From the NCBI GenBank assembly GCA_052117325.1, contig JBQKJJ010000003.1: a stretch of DNA of 64,000 bases; one strand, 5' to 3'. The notes beneath the pieces were generated by a model. The model was not told where the DNA came from and did no database searches. It saw only the letters and a list, made by a program, of their open reading frames with translations. Below, piece by piece: positions 59,549-64,000 of this stretch (position 1 is its first letter; every line of letters starts with the position of its first letter). The position numbers and the translations under genes are program-made. Source of the DNA: CAG-964 sp902789345. GTDB lineage: Bacteria; Bacillota; Clostridia; Oscillospirales; Acutalibacteraceae.

Positions 59549-60592
59549 ATGAAAAATAAATCAGTTAAAAAAATATTAGCGTCTGTACTTGCATTATCTG
59601 TAATAGGTGTATCTGCCCTGGCTTTTGCAGGCTGCCAGAAAGCAGACACATCAAACGATTCCAAGGTTAAAATTACCAATGTGTCTTATGACCCTACCAG
59701 AGAGCTTTACGAGTCGTACAACAAGGCATTTGCAAAGCACTGGAAAGAAAAAACAGGACAAGAGGTTGAGGTTACGCAGTCCCACGGCGGCTCAGGCAAG
59801 CAGGCTCTTGAGGTTGCAAACGGACTTGAAGCAGATGTTGTTACCCTTGCCCTCGAGTACGATGTAAACGCTGTGCGTGACGCAGGACTTATAGAGGACG
59901 GCTGGGTAAGCGAGTTTGACAACGATTCGTCACCATACACCTCTACCATCGTTTTCCTTGTAAGAAAGGGCAATCCTAAAAACATAAAGGACTGGGACGA
60001 TTTGGTTAAAAGCGGCGTAGGCGTAATTACCCCAAACCCGAAAACCTCAGGCGGCGCAAGATGGAACTACCTGGCGGCGTGGGCATATGCCGACAAAAAA
60101 TACAACGGCGACGAAAGCAAAATAGAGGACTTTGTTAAAAAGCTGTATAAAAATGTACTGGTGCTTGACTCCGGTGCAAGAGGCGCTACAACCTCATTTG
60201 TAGAAAACGGTCAGGGCGATGTTCTTCTTGCCTGGGAAAATGAGGCGTATTTGTCGCTAAAGGATTATCCAAACGATTATGAAATTATTACCCCCAGCAT
60301 AAGTATTCTTGCACAGCCTTCTGTAGCTGTTGTGGATTCTGTAGTAGATGATCGAGGCACAAGAAAGGTTGCAACGGAATATTTACAGTATCTGTACAGT
60401 GACGAGGCGCAGAAAATAGCCGCAGAAAATTACTACAGACCTTACAACAAGGACATTCTAAAACAATACTCAAATGTATTTGACCTAGACATTAACCTTG
60501 TTACCATAAAGGACTTTGGCGGCTGGGACAATGCCCAGAAAACACATTTTGCCGACGGCGGCGTGTTTGACAAAATTTACGAGGGTAAATAA
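59549..60592 (+). CDS. sbp: Sulfate-binding lipoprotein of ABC transporter
   Basis: This 347-residue lipoprotein captures sulfate (or thiosulfate) outside the cell for the CysTWA importer. The lipobox is LAFAGC. The family hallmarks follow: NVSYDPTRELYESYNKAF, QSHGGSGKQA, ADVVTLALEYDV, NPKTSGGARWNYLAAW and VLDSGARGATTSFVENGQGDVLLAWENEA. GAGG lies eight bases before the ATG. A stable hairpin (60615-60651) after its stop may set the higher level of this subunit. Confidence 0.96.
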   Translation: MKNKSVKKILASVLALSVIGVSALAFAGCQKADTSNDSKVKITNVSYDPTRELYESYNKAFAKHWKEKTGQEVEVTQSHGGSGKQALEVANGLEADVVTLALEYDVNAVRDAGLIEDGWVSEFDNDSSPYTSTIVFLVRKGNPKNIKDWDDLVKSGVGVITPNPKTSGGARWNYLAAWAYADKKYNGDESKIEDFVKKLYKNVLVLDSGARGATTSFVENGQGDVLLAWENEAYLSLKDYPNDYEIITPSISILAQPSVAVVDSVVDDRGTRKVATEYLQYLYSDEAQKIAAENYYRPYNKDILKQYSNVFDLDINLVTIKDFGGWDNAQKTHFADGGVFDKIYEGK

Positions 60593-60614
60593 TTAAAAAT
60601 TACTAAACCGCATT

Positions 60615-60651
60615 GGTGTTCAGCTGATAATACAACAGTCAGTTGAACACC
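60615..60651 (+). promoter_or_regulatory. Intercistronic hairpin between sbp and cysT
   Basis: GGTGTTCA pairs with TGAACACC, with further inner pairing (GCTGA/TCAGT). Only a weak T-run follows. It probably acts as an mRNA stabiliser or partial terminator giving more binding protein than permease. Confidence 0.55.
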
Positions 60652-60695
60652 GTGCTTTTAGGAAGCAATCAGAATAAAGAAATCAGGTGTAAACA

Positions 60696-61535
60696 GTGAA
60701 AAAAAGAAAAAAGACAAAAAGAGTTATTCCGTATTTTGGGCTGTCTATGGGCGTTACAATATCAATGCTAAGCGTGATTGTTCTTATTCCACTTGCTTCT
60801 CTTGTAATATATACAGCGCAAATGAGCTGGCAGGACATATGGGAGGCCATAACCCGAAGCCGAGTAATGGCAAGCTACAGGGTCAGCTTTTTAACAGCCC
60901 TTGCAGCATCTGCAATAAACGCCGTTATGGGTGTTATTCTGGCTTGGGTGCTTGTACGGTACAAGTTCCCGTTTAAAAGAATTTTAGACGGTATGATAGA
61001 ATTGCCCTTTGCCCTGCCTACAGCGGTTGCGGGCATTGCTCTTACATCACTTACAGCCGACACCGGCATTATAGGCGGCTTTTTTTCAAAGCTGGGCATA
61101 AGCATAGCCTACACCCCTATAGGCATTACAGTAGCGTTGGTATTTATAGGCATACCTTTTGTAGTGCGTGCGGTACAGCCTGTGCTTGAAAAGCTGGACC
61201 CTGTTTATGAAGAGGCGGCCGGTGTTATGGGTGCAATCCGAGTAAGAATATTTTGGAAGATAATATTTCCGGAAATACTGCCCTCTGTATTAACAGGCTT
61301 TGGGCTTGCCTTTGGCAGATGCTTAGGCGAATACGGCTCGGTAGTGTTTATAGCCGGCAACAAGCCCTTTGAAACCGAAATTACACCACTTGTAATTATG
61401 TCGGAGCTTCAGGAGTACGACTATGCCAGCGCTACGGCAATAGCCTTGGTAATGCTTGTTGCGTCATTCCTTGTACTGTTCCTGGTTAATTTGGTACAGG
61501 CAAGAAACACAAAAATATTAACAGGAGGAAGATAA
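60696..61535 (+). CDS. cysT: Sulfate ABC transporter permease CysT
   Basis: This 279-residue inner-membrane permease has six predicted helices and the EAA loop (EEAAGVMGAIRVRIFWKIIFPEILPSVLTG) that contacts CysA. GLAFGRCLGEYGSVVFIAGN is diagnostic of CysT/CysU. The start is a GTG with AGGTG upstream. cysW follows one base after the stop, with its SD inside the cysT end. Confidence 0.96.
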   Translation: MKKRKKTKRVIPYFGLSMGVTISMLSVIVLIPLASLVIYTAQMSWQDIWEAITRSRVMASYRVSFLTALAASAINAVMGVILAWVLVRYKFPFKRILDGMIELPFALPTAVAGIALTSLTADTGIIGGFFSKLGISIAYTPIGITVALVFIGIPFVVRAVQPVLEKLDPVYEEAAGVMGAIRVRIFWKIIFPEILPSVLTGFGLAFGRCLGEYGSVVFIAGNKPFETEITPLVIMSELQEYDYASATAIALVMLVASFLVLFLVNLVQARNTKILTGGR

Positions 61536-61536
61536 A

Positions 61537-62358
61537 ATGCACGAAGAAACAAAAGGCTCAAAAATATTAAAATGGATTCTTATAGGCGTAAGTCTGCTGT
61601 TTGTTGTACTAATGCTTGTACTTCCCCTTGTTACTGTAATAACCGAGGCGTTAAAAAGCGGCTGGCAGGTATTTTGGCAGGCAGTAAGCGACGAGTACAC
61701 GGTAGACGCAATTTTGCTTACACTGGAGGCAACGGGCTTTGCAGTGCTTATAAACACAGTTTTTGGCGTGTTTGCCGCCTGGGCTATAACCAAATTCAGG
61801 TTTAAGGGCAAAAAACTGCTGACAACACTTATAGACCTGCCTGTTACGGTTTCCCCTGTAATTGCCGGACTTATATTTGTACTTACCTTTGGCAGACAAA
61901 GCCCCCTCTACCCTGTTTTGCAGGCGCTTGACATAAAGATTATTTTTGCCGTACCGGGCATTATATTGGCTACTGTATTTGTAACCTTTCCTTTCATTTC
62001 AAGAGAGCTTATTCCTGTGTTGGAATCTCAGGGTACAGACGAAGAGGAGGCCGCCGCACTTATGGGGGCAAAAGGTACGACTATTTTCAGAAAAATTACC
62101 TTTCCGCATATAAAGTGGGCGTTTTTATACGGCGTAGTTTTATGCGCCGCCAGAGCTATGGGAGAGTTTGGCGCTGTTTCGGTTATTTCGGGACATTTAA
62201 GGGGCAAAACAAACACCCTGCCGTTACATGTGGAAATTTTGTTTAACGAGTTTAAGTATGTTCCCGCCTTTGCGGTATCAGCCATACTTGTAATAATGGC
62301 TGTGGTTATTTTGATTATCAGAAGTGTGGTTGAATACAAAGGAAAGAAGGAATCGTAA
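61537..62358 (+). CDS. cysW: Sulfate ABC transporter permease CysW
   Basis: This 273-residue second permease subunit has six helices, the EAA loop (EEEAAALMGAKGTTIFRKITFPHIKWAFLYG) and the CysW signature ARAMGEFGAVSVISGHLRGKTNTLPLHVEILFNE. AGGAGG lies before the ATG. The cysA start overlaps its stop by one base (TAATG). Confidence 0.96.
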   Translation: MHEETKGSKILKWILIGVSLLFVVLMLVLPLVTVITEALKSGWQVFWQAVSDEYTVDAILLTLEATGFAVLINTVFGVFAAWAITKFRFKGKKLLTTLIDLPVTVSPVIAGLIFVLTFGRQSPLYPVLQALDIKIIFAVPGIILATVFVTFPFISRELIPVLESQGTDEEEAAALMGAKGTTIFRKITFPHIKWAFLYGVVLCAARAMGEFGAVSVISGHLRGKTNTLPLHVEILFNEFKYVPAFAVSAILVIMAVVILIIRSVVEYKGKKES

Positions 62359-63416
62359 TGTATGTTGAGCTGAATAATATAAACAAAACCTTTGGTGACT
62401 ACAAGGCTTCTGACAATGTAAGCTTTGGCATAGAAAAGGGTAAGCTTATAGGTCTGCTGGGACCGTCGGGCAGTGGCAAAACAACTATTCTAAGAATGAT
62501 AGCCGGACTTGAAACCCCCGACAGCGGAGAAATTGTAATAGACGGCAAGGTGGTAAACAATATACCGGCAAGCAAAAGAGGCATTGGCTTTGTGTTTCAA
62601 AACTATGCACTATTTAGGTATATGAATGTTTTTGACAATATTGCCTTTGGTCTTACAGTTCAGAAAAAGGACAAAAAGTTTATTAAAGAAAGAGTAAATA
62701 GTCTTATAGAGCTGATTGGTCTAAAGGGGCTTGAAAAGCGCTACCCAAGCCAGCTTTCGGGCGGACAAAAGCAAAGAGTTGCCTTTGCAAGAGCACTGGC
62801 ACCAAACCCTAACCTATTGCTTTTGGACGAGCCCTTTGCCGCTATAGACGCAAAGGTAAGGCAGGAGCTTCGCTCGTGGCTAAAGGAAATGATAGAAGAA
62901 TTGGGTGTAACAAGTATATTTGTAACCCACGACCAAGATGAGGCTATAGAGGTGGCCGACGAGATAATTATAACCAACAAAGGCAGAATTGAACAGATAG
63001 GCACACCTTTGGAGATATACCAAAAGCCTACAACCGCATTTTCAGCCGCATTTTTCGGTCAAACAACTGTACTTGACGATTACACAAAGTTTAAAACCTT
63101 TGAGGTTATTAATGACGCTGACAAGGCTATAGTAAGGCCTGAATTTGTAAAAATAACAAAGCTGAACGAAACCTGCGAGCAAAAGGCATCTGTTTCTGTT
63201 GGAGAGGTTGTTAAAACCGCCTTTAGAGGAAACAAAATTGAAGTTACCGTTAAATGTGACGGCGGCACAATAAACGCTGTAAGAGGTCTGGAGGAGCCTG
63301 CCGTAACTGTAGGCGAAAAGGTAAATGTGTTCCTGTACAGGCTATTTGTTACAAAGGGCAATCAGGCGTTTATACTGGAAAACAAATCTCTAAGCGAGGA
63401 ATTTGTGATTATTTAA
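62358..63416 (+). CDS. cysA: Sulfate ABC transporter ATP-binding protein CysA
   Basis: This 352-residue ATPase drives sulfate import. The Walker A GPSGSGKTT, Q-loop (VFQNYALF), signature LSGGQKQRVAFARAL, Walker B LLLLDEPFAAID and H-loop VTHDQDEA are intact. A C-terminal TOBE-like regulatory domain (about 240-350) follows. It is the last gene of the uORF-sbp-cysT-cysW-cysA transcript. Sulfate reduction genes are not in the window. Confidence 0.96.
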   Translation: MYVELNNINKTFGDYKASDNVSFGIEKGKLIGLLGPSGSGKTTILRMIAGLETPDSGEIVIDGKVVNNIPASKRGIGFVFQNYALFRYMNVFDNIAFGLTVQKKDKKFIKERVNSLIELIGLKGLEKRYPSQLSGGQKQRVAFARALAPNPNLLLLDEPFAAIDAKVRQELRSWLKEMIEELGVTSIFVTHDQDEAIEVADEIIITNKGRIEQIGTPLEIYQKPTTAFSAAFFGQTTVLDDYTKFKTFEVINDADKAIVRPEFVKITKLNETCEQKASVSVGEVVKTAFRGNKIEVTVKCDGGTINAVRGLEEPAVTVGEKVNVFLYRLFVTKGNQAFILENKSLSEEFVII

Positions 63417-63448
63417 TATTAACAAAATTTGCTGAATTTTCATAAAAC

Positions 63449-63488
63449 AACAGCTCCCACACAGAATTTACTGTAAGTGGGAGCTGTT
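63449..63488. terminator. Bidirectional terminator after cysA
   Basis: AACAGCTCCCAC pairs with GTGGGAGCTGTT, with T-runs possible on both strands. It separates cysA from the convergent aminopeptidase gene. Confidence 0.85.
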
Positions 63489-63548
63489 TATTTATCTGTT
63501 ATTATTTCATTTGATATTGTCTGTTAAACAAGCAATACCAAATTTATT

Positions 63549-64000
63549 TTATTCAAAAAACGCACAGAAAGCACGGTATGCCATATACAGGTCTACCTTT
63601 GATATAATTTCCATAGGAGCGTGCATTGAAAGTACAGGCACACCCAGGTCTACTACATCTACATTCAGGTTTGCTACATATTTTGCGATGGTACCGCCGC
63701 CGCCGCCGTCAACCTTGCCAAGCTCGCCTGACTGCCACAGTACATTTTCACGCTGAAGCATACTGCGTATTTCGGCCATATACTCGGCAGATGCGTCTGA
63801 AGTACCGTACTTGCCGCCGCTGCCTGTGTACTTTGTAATAACAACGCCGTTGTTAATATAGGAGCTGTTGTTTGCCTCGTATGCGCTTGCATAGGTTGGG
63901 TCAAAAGCTGCGTTTACATCGGCAGACAGGCACTTGCTGTTGTTAAGTGCAACATAGCCCTTTACGCCCTGTGCGTCTGCAAGCTCATTAATAAAATGCT
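63549..64000 (-). CDS. apeB: M18 aminopeptidase (aspartyl aminopeptidase family), C-terminal part
   Basis: The last 150 codons of a minus-strand gene run off the window edge. Reading in frame gives LSADVNAAFDPTYASAY, TKYTGSGGKYGTSDASAEYMAEI, GELGKVDGGGGGTIAKY and VLSMHAPMEIISKVDLYMAYRAF. These are the C-terminal metal and substrate segments of M18 peptidases (H of SMHAP and the GGGGT loop). The enzyme removes N-terminal acidic or other residues from peptides in the cytoplasm. The start lies outside the window. Confidence 0.92.
   Translation of the reverse strand, partial: HFINELADAQGVKGYVALNNSKCLSADVNAAFDPTYASAYEANNSSYINNGVVITKYTGSGGKYGTSDASAEYMAEIRSMLQRENVLWQSGELGKVDGGGGGTIAKYVANLNVDVVDLGVPVLSMHAPMEIISKVDLYMAYRAFCAFFE

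Overview
The window looks like a chromosomal segment of a low-G+C (roughly 38-40% by eye), endospore-forming anaerobic Firmicute. The Oscillospiraceae/Ruminococcaceae are the best guess, possibly near Ruminococcus bromii, but no rRNA is present to settle it. Reasons are spo0A, spoIVB, sigG and a PdaB-like deacetylase, strong AGGAGG ribosome binding sites, biotin-dependent carboxyltransferases, ATP-type PEP carboxykinase, an Fe-dependent alcohol dehydrogenase and a class-1B PyrK/PyrD pair. No phage, IS element, integrase or CRISPR array was seen; it is mostly core genome with a few accessory patches.

Layout. 0.2-3.4 kb: a three-gene biotin carboxyltransferase operon (acyl-CoA CT, biotin carrier, oxaloacetate/pyruvate CT) that resembles a minimal transcarboxylase. 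3.6 kb: a 38-bp tandem repeat. 4.0-7.5 kb: rpmG-secE-nusG-rplK-rplA-rplJ-rplL with an L10 leader; rpoB does not follow rplL. 7.8-10.7 kb: purine permease and alcohol dehydrogenase. 10.9-14.5 kb: an operon of poorly known proteins (receiver-like, zinc ribbon, TPM domain). 14.7-20.1 kb: two paralogous four-TM proteins with duplicated structured leaders, downstream of a response regulator, a histidine kinase and a second sensor that lacks the phosphoacceptor His. 20.3-22.9 kb: aminotransferase, trpS, monooxygenase-like protein. 23-26.2 kb: HMA protein, XRE/membrane-protein pair with nested operators, rny. 26.7 kb: gap. 28.7-32 kb: spo0A, spoIVB, sigG. 32-39.6 kb: SGNH lipoprotein, pyrK-pyrD-ruvX, rsgA-thiN, phosphohexomutase. 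39.7-43.5 kb: a large double-HTH protein, tRNA-Thr, tRNA-Tyr, and two immunity-like genes. 43.6-49.9 kb: Zn/Cd P-type ATPase with an ArsR/SmtB-type operator, an HPr-kinase-like protein, and a Ca/Mn P-type ATPase behind a yybP-ykoY manganese riboswitch. 50.2-56.5 kb: lipoprotein, pckA, PdaB-like deacetylase, DUF2079 membrane protein, tRNA-Pro. 56.7 kb: a 60-bp tandem repeat. 57-63.4 kb: rhodanese-TtcA fusion, CAP-domain protein, and the sulfate ABC transporter operon preceded by a short Cys-ended ORF. The window ends inside an M18 aminopeptidase.

How the genes work together. pckA, the transcarboxylase-like operon, gap and the alcohol dehydrogenase cover the PEP-oxaloacetate-pyruvate node and reductant disposal. 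Three metal-related systems (HMA protein, Zn/Cd ATPase, Mn/Ca ATPase) carry readable control sites. The sulfate importer and the rhodanese-TtcA protein sit together and concern sulfur uptake and sulfur transfer to tRNA. The most novel-looking signals are the duplicated 5' leader elements, the Cys-ended leader ORF, the divergent transcarboxylase, and the two tandem repeats.
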